This document shows positions 53,027 to 61,417 of a stretch of DNA of 64,000 nt, one piece after another. Origin of the DNA: Pirellula staleyi DSM 6068. GTDB lineage: Bacteria; Planctomycetota; Planctomycetia; Pirellulales; Pirellulaceae. Position 1 is the stretch's first letter. Each line of letters starts with the position of its first letter. The DNA lies in contig NC_013720.1 of NCBI RefSeq assembly GCF_000025185.1, positions 5,084,001 to 5,148,000 on the forward strand, in the 5' to 3' direction. Under the pieces are notes generated by a model. The model made no database searches. It was not told the origin of the DNA and saw only the letters and a list, made by a program, of their open reading frames with translations. The position numbers and the translations under genes were made by a program.

Positions 53027-54031
53027 ATGATCGTTTCGCGATTCCTGCTTGCTGGTCTCCTCACCGTTTCACTCGCTGCTGTCACTACCCCTGCGGCGGC
53101 ACAAGAGCAGCAGCCAGTTGCCGAAGCCAGCCTCGACACGATCCTGCAGCAAGCGGCCCGGCATGCTCAGCGCGACGAATCGACGCAAGCGATCGCCCTC
53201 TTCACACAAGCCATCAAGGTCGACCCGAAACTTTCGCTCGCTTACTACCTGCGTGGCCGCGAAAACTTTTGCATCGGCAAAGTCGATGAAAGCGTCGCCG
53301 ATTTCGATAAGCATGTCGAACTCTCGCCCGATGCGGAGTCGCGTCAGTGGGAGCGGGGCATTTCCTACTACTACGCTGGCGAGTTCGCCAAAGGTGCCAA
53401 GCAGTTCGAGCTCTATCAAACCTATCACGATCAAGACGTCGAAAACTCCGCCTGGCGCTACCTCTGCGTCGCCAAAGTCGATGGCGTGGAGAAAGCTCGC
53501 GAGTCGATGCTGCCGATTGAGAACGACAGCCGCATCCCGATGATGGAGATCTACAAACTCTATCGCGGTGAGCTCAAGCCCGAAGATGTTATGCAGGCTG
53601 TGAAGCGCGGTAATCCACCTGCCGAAGCGATCAACAATCGCCTGTTCTACGCCCACCTCTATATCGGCCTCTGGTACGAAGTCGCTGGCGAAACCACCAA
53701 CGCTCGCCTGCACATCACCGAAGCCGAGAAGCACAAGATTGGGCACTACATGTGGGATGTGGCCCACGTACACGCTGAAAAACTTCGCGCCGCTCAGGCC
53801 GCTGCTGAATCGGCGGAGCCCGCTGCCGAAACCAATCCCGCCTCCCAACCAGCAGCAGAACCAGCGCCCGTCAAGCCTGCAGCCGAAACACCCGCTGGCA
53901 CTGTTCCTTCGCTGGAATCGCCAGCACTCGCGCCTCCTGCGAGTGTGAACCTCCCCCCCAAAACACCACGCACCGCCTCGCGGCTGCGTCCCATCACCCC
54001 CGAACTTGCCGAGCCACCGATGGCCCGTTAG
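53027..54031 (+). CDS. Secreted TPR protein with Pro/Ala-rich tail
   Basis: The 334 residues begin at ATG 53027, eight bases after AAGGA. A signal peptide (MIVSRFLLAGLLTVSLAAVT, ending near AAA-QE) is followed by tetratricopeptide-like units: TQAIALFTQAIKVDPKLSLAYYLRG, DESVADFDKHVELSPDAES and GAKQFELYQTYHDQDVE. The last 80 residues are Ala/Pro/Glu-rich and disordered. It is likely a periplasmic protein-interaction scaffold. The PNPOx-family gene follows 41 nt later. Confidence 0.7.
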   Translation: MIVSRFLLAGLLTVSLAAVTTPAAAQEQQPVAEASLDTILQQAARHAQRDESTQAIALFTQAIKVDPKLSLAYYLRGRENFCIGKVDESVADFDKHVELSPDAESRQWERGISYYYAGEFAKGAKQFELYQTYHDQDVENSAWRYLCVAKVDGVEKARESMLPIENDSRIPMMEIYKLYRGELKPEDVMQAVKRGNPPAEAINNRLFYAHLYIGLWYEVAGETTNARLHITEAEKHKIGHYMWDVAHVHAEKLRAAQAAAESAEPAAETNPASQPAAEPAPVKPAAETPAGTVPSLESPALAPPASVNLPPKTPRTASRLRPITPELAEPPMAR

Positions 54032-54072
54032 GTTGATTGGGCTTCGTCACCCAATAGCCTCGCGAACTTGCC

Positions 54073-54858
54073 ATGACACGCCCCACCCCCGAGCCGGTCG
54101 ACACCTCGAAGCTGGCGGAACTTGCTCTGGCGACGATGGAGCGGGCCAAGTTTCCGATGCTCGCGACGATCGATGGCGATCAGCCTCGCGTGCGTCCTGT
54201 TTCGCCCGTCCTCACGCAGGGCTTCATGGTCTACATCGCTAATTTGCGGATGTATGCCAAAACAGCTCAGATCGCCACCAATCCGCGCGTGGAGCTTTGC
54301 TACCTCGATGCCGACCATCATCAGGTCCGCATCACCGCCGAAGCGGAAGTGCTCGACGATCGCGACTTGCTCGAGCAGATCTGGGAGAGCCAGCCTCTTC
54401 TGCGATCGTATCTCGGCAGCATCGACAACCCGCAGCTGATCATCTACCGCTGCACGCCCCTCCAAGTTCGCTACATGCGCGAGTGGGCCATGGAGTATTT
54501 TGACGTCTCGCAACTGGCACGACTCAAAACGACCGACGAGCAAATCGAGGCCGCGCTGCTGGAAGTGCTCGACGATATTAGCCCGCCCGACTACGGCATC
54601 ACCGATCCCTTCGACATCAACTTGATGTTCGTCCGCACCGCCGGTGTTTTGCGCCTCGCACTGGAAAAACTAGGCTGCATCGCCGACCCTTCGCACGAAA
54701 TCGCCATCGCCAATTCTGGCCGCGAAACACCTGACGTCAGCCGCGTCTATCTCACGCTGCAAAAGCTCGTCCACGCCGGCCGCACCCTCGGCCGCGGCGA
54801 CTGGCAAACCCTCGCCGGCCCCCGCTACACCGAATGCCGCAAGGGAGTGGAGAAATAG
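54073..54858 (+). CDS. Pyridoxamine 5'-phosphate oxidase-family protein
   Basis: The N-terminal 130 residues form the split-barrel of PNPOx-like flavoproteins: FPMLATIDGDQPRVRPVSPV, FMVYIANLRMYAKTAQIATNPRVELCYL and VRITAEAEVLDDR. A C-terminal helical part (about 165-261) is not usual and contains MFVRTAGVLRLALEKLG. It probably binds FMN or F420 and acts in a redox or detoxification step; true pyridoxamine oxidation is doubtful. It follows the TPR protein closely and may be co-transcribed. Confidence 0.72.
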   Translation: MTRPTPEPVDTSKLAELALATMERAKFPMLATIDGDQPRVRPVSPVLTQGFMVYIANLRMYAKTAQIATNPRVELCYLDADHHQVRITAEAEVLDDRDLLEQIWESQPLLRSYLGSIDNPQLIIYRCTPLQVRYMREWAMEYFDVSQLARLKTTDEQIEAALLEVLDDISPPDYGITDPFDINLMFVRTAGVLRLALEKLGCIADPSHEIAIANSGRETPDVSRVYLTLQKLVHAGRTLGRGDWQTLAGPRYTECRKGVEK

Positions 54859-54941
54859 GCAGATACGACAAACCACAACTACAAAACCAAGACCAGCCGC
54901 GCTCGCAACACTATTCGAAGAGTTGATTAGGTCACAATCTC

Positions 54942-55322
54942 ATGTGCGATGAACACAACGATCTATCGCTTCAACTCTACGATGAAGCGTGCAAAAAAAT
55001 ACATGCAGGAGATTTCGCCGACGCAATTCAACTTTTTCGTCGCAGCTTGGAATTAGAGGTAAATTACAAATCACTTCTGCATCTGGGACGATGCTATCTA
55101 GAACTTGGGCAATACCGTGAAGCAATCGTCCCTCTGGCAGCAGCCACTACACTGAATGGGCAGGGTATCGCGCCCTATAACCTTGCCATCGTGATGCAGA
55201 ACCTAGGGGACCTAAATTTTGCGTTGAAACTGAGTGAACTCGCAGTAGCAAGGCAACCCGATTTGAGACGAGCACGCATTCTAATGGAAGAAATCAAAAT
55301 GAAGCTGGAAGAGCAGAAATAA
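54942..55322 (+). CDS. Small TPR-repeat protein with atypical base composition
   Basis: The 126-residue protein has about three TPR units: YDEACKKIHAGDFADAIQLF, HLGRCYLELGQYREAIVPL and NLAIVMQNLGDLNFALKLSE. It has no signal peptide. Its codons are clearly AT-richer than those of neighbouring genes, suggesting recent acquisition or a different selection. It sits just before the palindrome at 55488-55509. Partner and function are unknown. Confidence 0.65.
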   Translation: MCDEHNDLSLQLYDEACKKIHAGDFADAIQLFRRSLELEVNYKSLLHLGRCYLELGQYREAIVPLAAATTLNGQGIAPYNLAIVMQNLGDLNFALKLSELAVARQPDLRRARILMEEIKMKLEEQK

Positions 55323-55487
55323 CTCGCTCGAGTAATAGGCTGTCTATTGATCAATGTCAGGTGAAATTGGGTGGCTTTGTTGTGCCTAGCTCAACACAGA
55401 ATCGAGCGTTTCCAGTTCCTGGGCTTTCGACTACGTCGAGGCGCCCCGGCCCCCCAGCATGACATTGATTGCTAGACGAAGTCGTAG

Positions 55488-55509
55488 GTCAGGTACTCCC
55501 GTACCTGAC
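55488..55509. repeat. Perfect palindrome, REP-like candidate
   Basis: GTCAGGTAC (55488-55496) and GTACCTGAC (55501-55509) form a perfect 9-bp stem with a TCCC loop. It lies between two convergent genes, with AAAAGTTTTC after it but no long T-run. It could be a dispersed palindromic element or a terminator variant. Confidence 0.45.
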
Positions 55510-55544
55510 AAAAGTTTTCATTACTCAAGGCAGAGTATTAGGAA

Positions 55545-56369
55545 TTAACTCAACTCGCGCACCTTGATGTTCTTCCAGCGGCATTTGGCGCCGATGGGCC
55601 AGTTGCCGCCGCCGTGAACTTGCACGGCGATGCTTCCTTCAGCGGTGAGCTGCTCGAGCACCTTTTCTTTGTCGTAGCGGGCGGCGGTCGATTTCTCCCC
55701 GTCGAACTCGCAGATTTTCACGTCGTTCAGATAGGTGGTGATCTTGGGATACTTCCCTTCGACGATCACGCGAGCGGTGTTCCAGTCGGCGATCTTCCAG
55801 GTCTTCACCCATGCTTCGGGGGTGCAGCTGTAGACGAGTCCCACTTCCTCCGCAGTCTTATGCTTGGAGGTTTTGTAGCCGATGTGCTTCTTCTCGGCGT
55901 CGTACTCGCCATCGATATCGAACGCGCGGGTGTTGAAGCCGCCGGTCCCTTCGCCGTAGATCTGACCGACGTTGCCTGCATCGTGATAGTCGACCATCAT
56001 CTGCAGGCATTGGCCTTTGTCGTTGGCGCGCAGAAACAGTCCCGAGCAGATCCCCCAGTCGGGCTTGAGATCGATCAGCAGTTCGAAGTTGCTGAACTTC
56101 CGATCGGTGAGCAGGATACCGCCGTTGCCACTGCCGGGTGGATCTTGCTCGCCGGTGATAGTTCCCTCTTCGACAGCCCAGATGCCACCGGTGCCGTGAC
56201 CGATTTTCGTGGGGTTCTTATGCCAGCCAGCGAGCGACTTGCCATCGAACAACTCGATCCAGGTATCTTTGGGCTCGGCAGCGTAGGCGAGAGAGCCGAC
56301 GACACTCGCCGCAGCGAGCGAGGCCACCGACGATTGAACGAACGTGCGACGCGAGATTTCGTGGGACAT
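55545..56369 (-). CDS. Secreted DUF1080 (3-keto-disaccharide hydrolase-like) protein
   Basis: The 274 residues from ATG 56369 carry a twin-arginine signal (EISRRTFVQSSVASLAAASV). The DUF1080 beta-sandwich then begins with WIELFDGKSLAGWH; ITGEQDPPGSGNGGILLTDRKFSNFELLIDLKPDWG, ARVIVEGKY and GSIAVQVHGGGN follow in order. Family members bind or hydrolyse sugars, the catalytic ones cleaving 3-keto-disaccharides. It faces the sulfatase run on the other strand and probably serves the same polysaccharide use. Confidence 0.83.
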   Translation of the reverse strand: MSHEISRRTFVQSSVASLAAASVVGSLAYAAEPKDTWIELFDGKSLAGWHKNPTKIGHGTGGIWAVEEGTITGEQDPPGSGNGGILLTDRKFSNFELLIDLKPDWGICSGLFLRANDKGQCLQMMVDYHDAGNVGQIYGEGTGGFNTRAFDIDGEYDAEKKHIGYKTSKHKTAEEVGLVYSCTPEAWVKTWKIADWNTARVIVEGKYPKITTYLNDVKICEFDGEKSTAARYDKEKVLEQLTAEGSIAVQVHGGGNWPIGAKCRWKNIKVRELS

Positions 56370-56695
56370 GGGAGAGCGTTCTTTCACGAAGCGTAAGGAG
56401 ATGATCGGCTGCAAGCAACGAGGCTCGGCAGCAGCGATCGAAAGAGGACACAATCAGCAGCCACCGGGAGCATACTCCGGCCGATCCGGGGGTTCAATTC
56501 CGGCGAGAAACGGACGATCTTCGTGCACGCAGGAACTCGCGCGAAATCAAGCTAAATCGGCCCGTTTTGCGTGAATTTAATCGAGGAGATTCTTTTAGGA
56601 ATTCCCCAATAATTGGCTCCTGCTGCGCATCTTTGCTAGGCTACCTTCGCGCCCACACTTTTCCATCACTTCTCCCATCTCTCCTCAGGTTGGTG
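56370..56695. promoter_or_regulatory. Divergent gap between DUF1080 and sulfatase genes
   Basis: The 326-nt gap must hold the promoters of both divergent units. A low-scoring GGTTCAATTCC segment near 56490 is not a tRNA T-arm. No promoter pair or regulator site could be supported. Confidence 0.35.
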
Positions 56696-58231
56696 ATGTT
56701 GCACGACGTACGTTGGTCGATTCGCGTGGCTTGGGTTCTGTCGGCTGTCGCCTACAGCCTCACGCCCGGTTGGACGTTGGCGTCTGATGCCAACATAAGC
56801 ACGCCGAAGAAGCGGCCCCACATTTTGTTCATCGCCATCGATGACCAAAACGACTGGATCGGCCATCTTGGCGGGCATCCTTACGCGAAAACACCTCATC
56901 TCGATGCGCTCGCTGCGCGGGGGACGACGCTCGCCAACGCCCATTGCCAAGCGCCGCTCTGCAATCCGTCGCGCACCAGTTTGATGTTTGGCCTGCGCCC
57001 CACTTCGACCGGCATCTACGGCCTAGCGCCTTGGATTCGAACGCTCCCGGAGTTTGAAAAACGGGTCTCGCTGCCACAGTATTTGCAGCAGCACGGCTAT
57101 CGCACCCTCACCACGGGCAAGATCTATCACGGCGGCCTAGGGCCGAAAAAAAGACTCGAAGAATTCGACGTTTGGGGCCCCGCTGGTGGCATCGGCGCGA
57201 AGCCTGAAAAAAAACTGATCCCGCCCACACCCATGGGAAATCATCCGCTGATGGACTGGGGAAAATTCGATCATCGCGACGAGGATAAAGGGGACTACCA
57301 AATCACCAGTTGGGCAATCGAGCAGCTCGACGATCAAGTGCAGCACCACGCCGAAACGCCGATGTTCCTTTCGGTTGGCTATTTTCTTCCGCATGTTCCC
57401 TGCTTTATTTCTCCGAAGTGGTACGACGAAGTTCCTCAAGGTGACAAACTCCTGCCACTGGTTGCCGCTGACGATCGTAGCGACATCCCACGTTTTGCCT
57501 GGTACCTCCACTGGTCGCTACCCGAGCCTCGGCTGAAATGGGTGGAGGATCATCGTCAGTGGGAAAATCTAGTGCGGTCGTATCTCGCGAGCACTACGTT
57601 CGTCGACGCTCAAATCGGTCGATTGCTTACGGCTCTTGAGGAGCGCAAGCTGGCCGACGACACCATCGTGGTGGTGTGGGGCGATCATGGCTGGCACTTG
57701 GGTGAAAAAGGGATCACCGGTAAGAACACGCTGTGGGAACGGAGCACGCGCGTGCCACTCATCTTTGCCGGACCGGGTATCACTCCGAAGCAAGTGTGCG
57801 GTGAACCTGCGGAGCTGCTCGATATCTTCCCCACACTCGTCGAGCTTGCAGGACTTCCACCACGCAACGACCTCGAAGGGCACTCCCTTGCGCCGCAACT
57901 CCGCGACGCGAGCCGCCAGCGCGAGTGGCCTGCGATAACATCGCACAATCAAGGGAATCATGCCATTCGTTCGGCACGATATCGCTATATCACCTACGCC
58001 GATGGGAGCGAAGAACTCTACGACATGCAGAGCGACCCACGCGAGCTCACGAACTTGGCGAGCGACAGCACATGGGCCAGCGTCATCGCCGACCATCGCC
58101 GCTGGCTACCCAAAATGGATCGCGAGCCAGCGAAGGGGAGCGCTCATCGGGTTTTAACCTACGACAAAGCGACTGACACTGCGACCTGGGAAGGGACGCC
58201 CGTGAAACGCTCTGATCCGATTCCGCAGTAG
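56696..58231 (+). CDS. Secreted sulfatase (iduronate-2-sulfatase-like)
   Basis: From ATG 56696 the 511-residue protein has a signal peptide (VAWVLSAVAYSLTPGWTLAS) and then PHILFIAIDDQNDW, whose Asp pair binds calcium. LCNPSRTSL follows, where Cys 89 in CxPSR is the residue converted to formylglycine. Later motifs TTGKIYHGG and VVVWGDHGWHLGEK supply the rest of the active site. It should hydrolyse sulfate esters of polysaccharides in the periplasm. It heads a four-gene run with gaps of 57-64 nt. The generating enzyme for formylglycine is not in the window. Confidence 0.88.
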   Translation: MLHDVRWSIRVAWVLSAVAYSLTPGWTLASDANISTPKKRPHILFIAIDDQNDWIGHLGGHPYAKTPHLDALAARGTTLANAHCQAPLCNPSRTSLMFGLRPTSTGIYGLAPWIRTLPEFEKRVSLPQYLQQHGYRTLTTGKIYHGGLGPKKRLEEFDVWGPAGGIGAKPEKKLIPPTPMGNHPLMDWGKFDHRDEDKGDYQITSWAIEQLDDQVQHHAETPMFLSVGYFLPHVPCFISPKWYDEVPQGDKLLPLVAADDRSDIPRFAWYLHWSLPEPRLKWVEDHRQWENLVRSYLASTTFVDAQIGRLLTALEERKLADDTIVVVWGDHGWHLGEKGITGKNTLWERSTRVPLIFAGPGITPKQVCGEPAELLDIFPTLVELAGLPPRNDLEGHSLAPQLRDASRQREWPAITSHNQGNHAIRSARYRYITYADGSEELYDMQSDPRELTNLASDSTWASVIADHRRWLPKMDREPAKGSAHRVLTYDKATDTATWEGTPVKRSDPIPQ

Positions 58232-58288
58232 CACTTCGCTGCGATGCGCCCCTCTTTCCACGTACTTTCGAAACGAAGCTGAACTGCT

Positions 58289-59821
58289 ATGTCGCTGCAA
58301 ACTCGCACTTTTCATTTCGTTTTGCGCATCGCTCCACTGCTGCTCGCTGCGGTGAGCTGGGGGAGCGGCACAGCGACAGCCGACGAGAGAGCGGCACCTC
58401 AAGTGCGGCCGAATGTACTGCTGATTGCGATCGATGATCTGCGCGGCGATTTTGGTCCGTCAATAGACTTGAAAGTTCGCACGCCGTCGCTCGATGCTTT
58501 TGCGAAAACGGCACGGATCTTTGCGCAGCACTATGTGCAGGTTCCCACCTGTGGCGCGTCGCGCTGTGCGCTGCTGCGAGGCTGTTATCCGACGCTTCCC
58601 GTTCATCTGTCGAACAACGCAATCACCAGCACGAGCGCCAACTGGCGCGACGACTCTCTCCCCGGATGTTTTCGCCGCGCTGGCTACACCACGCTGGCCC
58701 TCGGCAAAGTATCGCATCACCCAGGGGGCAAGACCGGGAAAGACTGGGCTGTAGGAAAAGAAGAACTCGAAGGCGTGTGGGATCGCTGCTGGATTCCGAA
58801 GTCGCCGTGGAAAAGCCCCGAAGCATTCATGCACGGCTATGCCAATGGCGAAGCGCGACAGCGTGGTGTGAGCCCACCTTTCCAAAGTGTCGCGGGAGAT
58901 GATCACAGCTGCACCGATGCCTACATCGCCGACGAAGCGATCAGCACGCTCGAATCGCTGAAGTCTGCCAAGAGCGAACAGCCGTTCTTTTTGGCGGTTG
59001 GCTTCATGAAGCCACACCTCCCCTTTGTCGCGCCGCAAAAGTATGTCGATCTCCATCCAGTTGCAAACATTCCCATTCTTGATCAAGCTGCGGCGAGCAA
59101 GCCAAACTGGAACAGCCGCTGGCATGGAAGTGGCGAATTACGAGCTAGTTACAGGGAAAATGGCCGAACGATCGAGCAGCAGGAATACGTGCAGCAGCTG
59201 CGGCAAATGTACGCAGCTGCTGTCAGCTACGTCGATGCGCAGATCGGCCGCGTGCTGGCCGAACTAGAGTCGTCGGGCCTCGCCAAAAACACCATTGTGG
59301 TGGTGTGGGGAGATCATGGTTTTCTGCTCGGCGAGCACGCGATGTGGGGGAAGCATTGCTTGTATGAAAACGCACTGCGCGCCCCCCTGGTGATTCGTAC
59401 TCCCGATCTCCTCGAACCAGGGGCGTCGACAAAATCGATTGTCGAGACGATCGACATTTTTCCAACACTTGTCGAGCTCTGCCAACTTCCCCGGCCAGCG
59501 AAGCTCGATGGGACGTCGCTCGTTGCCGAACTGCGCGACCCCGCGACTATGCACCAAACGACCGCCGTGAGTTACTGGAGCGGCGCGACGCGCACGATTC
59601 GATCGGCCACGCATCGCCTTATCACAGACGCCACACAAGACAAGCCAGAGCTGTTCGACTACGCCAGTGATCCGCTCGAGACGCAGAACCATGCCAACGA
59701 CGCTCCCGAAGTGGCTCGCAAACTTGAAGAACAACTTGCAAAGTTTCCGGTCGTTACTCCACCGGTTCGCCCAATGGTCGAAGCTCCCCAGAAGACAAAT
59801 TCTCCAAGCGATCGTCCTTAG
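58289..59821 (+). CDS. Secreted sulfatase, second of the run
   Basis: The 510-residue protein has a signal peptide (FVLRIAPLLLAAVSWGSGTA, ending near ADE), then PNVLLIAIDDLRGDF and TCGASRCALL with CxASR (Cys 88), the sulfatase consensus with Ala. YTTLALGKVSHHPGG and VVVWGDHGFLLGEHAMWGK follow, with LFDYASDPLETQN near the C-terminus. It is closest to iduronate-2-sulfatase-like proteins. The substrate is unknown. Its gene lies 57 nt after the first sulfatase and 64 nt before the third. Confidence 0.88.
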   Translation: MSLQTRTFHFVLRIAPLLLAAVSWGSGTATADERAAPQVRPNVLLIAIDDLRGDFGPSIDLKVRTPSLDAFAKTARIFAQHYVQVPTCGASRCALLRGCYPTLPVHLSNNAITSTSANWRDDSLPGCFRRAGYTTLALGKVSHHPGGKTGKDWAVGKEELEGVWDRCWIPKSPWKSPEAFMHGYANGEARQRGVSPPFQSVAGDDHSCTDAYIADEAISTLESLKSAKSEQPFFLAVGFMKPHLPFVAPQKYVDLHPVANIPILDQAAASKPNWNSRWHGSGELRASYRENGRTIEQQEYVQQLRQMYAAAVSYVDAQIGRVLAELESSGLAKNTIVVVWGDHGFLLGEHAMWGKHCLYENALRAPLVIRTPDLLEPGASTKSIVETIDIFPTLVELCQLPRPAKLDGTSLVAELRDPATMHQTTAVSYWSGATRTIRSATHRLITDATQDKPELFDYASDPLETQNHANDAPEVARKLEEQLAKFPVVTPPVRPMVEAPQKTNSPSDRP

Positions 59822-59885
59822 TGTTTTCATTTTACACTCAAGATCCTCTCTGCCGCTTTACTCATCCTTGCCAAGGATTCGCATC

Positions 59886-61358
59886 ATGTCCCGATCTTCC
59901 TGGTGCTCGCTACTCATCCCTCTCGCGCTTGTTGTGGGAGTGCTCAGCAGCACAGCTTGGGCCGGAGAAAAGCAGCCTTCCTCCACTGCCTTGAAGCCGA
60001 ACGTGGTCTTCCTTTTCGCCGACGATTTGTCGTACGAGGCGCTCGCCTATGCCGGGAATGGGCAGGTAAAGACACCGAACCTCGACCGGCTCGCGAAACA
60101 AGGAACTTCGTTTTCCCATGCATACAACATGGGCTCGTTTAGTCCTGCCGTTTGCATTGCGAGTCGTTCGATGCTCGTGACGGGGCGCAGTGTGTGGAAG
60201 GCCCAAACACTGCATGCGGCGGGGGGAAAAGAACCGAAAAACGTGGTGCTTTGGCCGCGCCAGATGCACGGCGCCGGCTATCAAACATTCATCACCGGCA
60301 AGTGGCATGTCCCTTGGAATCCGATGCTGGCTTTCGATGTCACAGCGCATGTGCGCGGCGGCATGCCCAAGGATGTTCCGTCGTTCTACGATCGTCCGCA
60401 TTCGGATAAGCCCGACACGTTCGACCCTGCTAATCCGGGGAATGGTGGCTATTGGCAAGGGGGAAAACATTGGTCGGAAGTGACTGCCGACGATGCCGTG
60501 GAGTTCTTCTCGGCCTCGCGCGACAAATCGCGTCCCTGTTTCATGTACGTGGCGTTCAATGCCCCGCATGATCCGCGACAAGCGCCTCAAACCTACCTCG
60601 ATCGCTATCCAACCGAGACGATCGAAGTGCCGAAGGATTTTCAGCCTCTCTATCCCGAGCGCGCAAGCATCGGCGCGGATGAAAAACTGCGCGATGAAAA
60701 ACTAGCTCCGTTCCCACGCACGGAGTTTGCTGTGCGAACGCATCGCCGCGAATACTACGCGCTAATCACCCATCTCGACGATCAGATCGGACGGATACTC
60801 GATGCCATCGAACAAACAAAATCAGATCGTCCCACGATGGTGATGTTCACCGCCGATCATGGACTCGCTTGTGGCCACCATGGGCTGATGGGAAAGCAAA
60901 ACATGTATGACCATAGCATCCGTGTGCCGCTGATCATTGCTGGCGAAAATATTCCGCAAGGTAAAACGATCGATGTGCCGGTCTACCTTCAGGATGTGAT
61001 GCCGACTGCGCTCGAACTTGCGGGAGTCGCTCCGGGACCAGAAGTTCATTTTCATAGCCTGCTGCCGATCGTGCGTGGAGAGCAGAAAGTTTCGAATTAT
61101 CCCGCGATTTACAGTAGCTACCTGAATCTGCAGCGTTGCGTGGTGAAGGATGGATTTAAGCTCGTAGTCTATCCCGCGCTACCTGCGGCCAAACTGTTTG
61201 ATCTGCAGCACGATCCACTCGAACTGAGCGATTTATCAGCCGACCCGAATCACGCCACGCGTAAAGAGCAGCTGTTCGACGCACTCGTTGCCGAAGCGGA
61301 GTCGATCAGTGATCCACTCGATTTAGCTGCGGCGCGCAAGAAGCTGTTCCCGCAGTAG
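59886..61358 (+). CDS. Secreted sulfatase, third of the run
   Basis: ATG 59886 gives 490 residues with a signal peptide (CSLLIPLALVVGVLSSTAWA). PNVVFLFADDLSYEAL supplies calcium ligands, and SPAVCIASRSMLVTGR holds the modified Cys (90) in CxASR. YQTFITGKWHVP and VMFTADHGLACGHHG complete the site. It is distinct enough from the other two to act on a different linkage. An earlier in-frame start at 59667 overlaps the second sulfatase and is rejected. The phosphatase gene follows 59 nt later. Confidence 0.88.
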   Translation: MSRSSWCSLLIPLALVVGVLSSTAWAGEKQPSSTALKPNVVFLFADDLSYEALAYAGNGQVKTPNLDRLAKQGTSFSHAYNMGSFSPAVCIASRSMLVTGRSVWKAQTLHAAGGKEPKNVVLWPRQMHGAGYQTFITGKWHVPWNPMLAFDVTAHVRGGMPKDVPSFYDRPHSDKPDTFDPANPGNGGYWQGGKHWSEVTADDAVEFFSASRDKSRPCFMYVAFNAPHDPRQAPQTYLDRYPTETIEVPKDFQPLYPERASIGADEKLRDEKLAPFPRTEFAVRTHRREYYALITHLDDQIGRILDAIEQTKSDRPTMVMFTADHGLACGHHGLMGKQNMYDHSIRVPLIIAGENIPQGKTIDVPVYLQDVMPTALELAGVAPGPEVHFHSLLPIVRGEQKVSNYPAIYSSYLNLQRCVVKDGFKLVVYPALPAAKLFDLQHDPLELSDLSADPNHATRKEQLFDALVAEAESISDPLDLAAARKKLFPQ

Positions 61359-61417
61359 TCAAGTTGACTGTAGACCGCGACTCTCGTCTCAATCCTCTCG
61401 ATCTCGATGGATCACCT

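Noticed and set aside
56480-56520. GGTTCAATTCC resembling a tRNA T-arm
   Set aside because: The stem pairing is incomplete and no cloverleaf could be built upstream.
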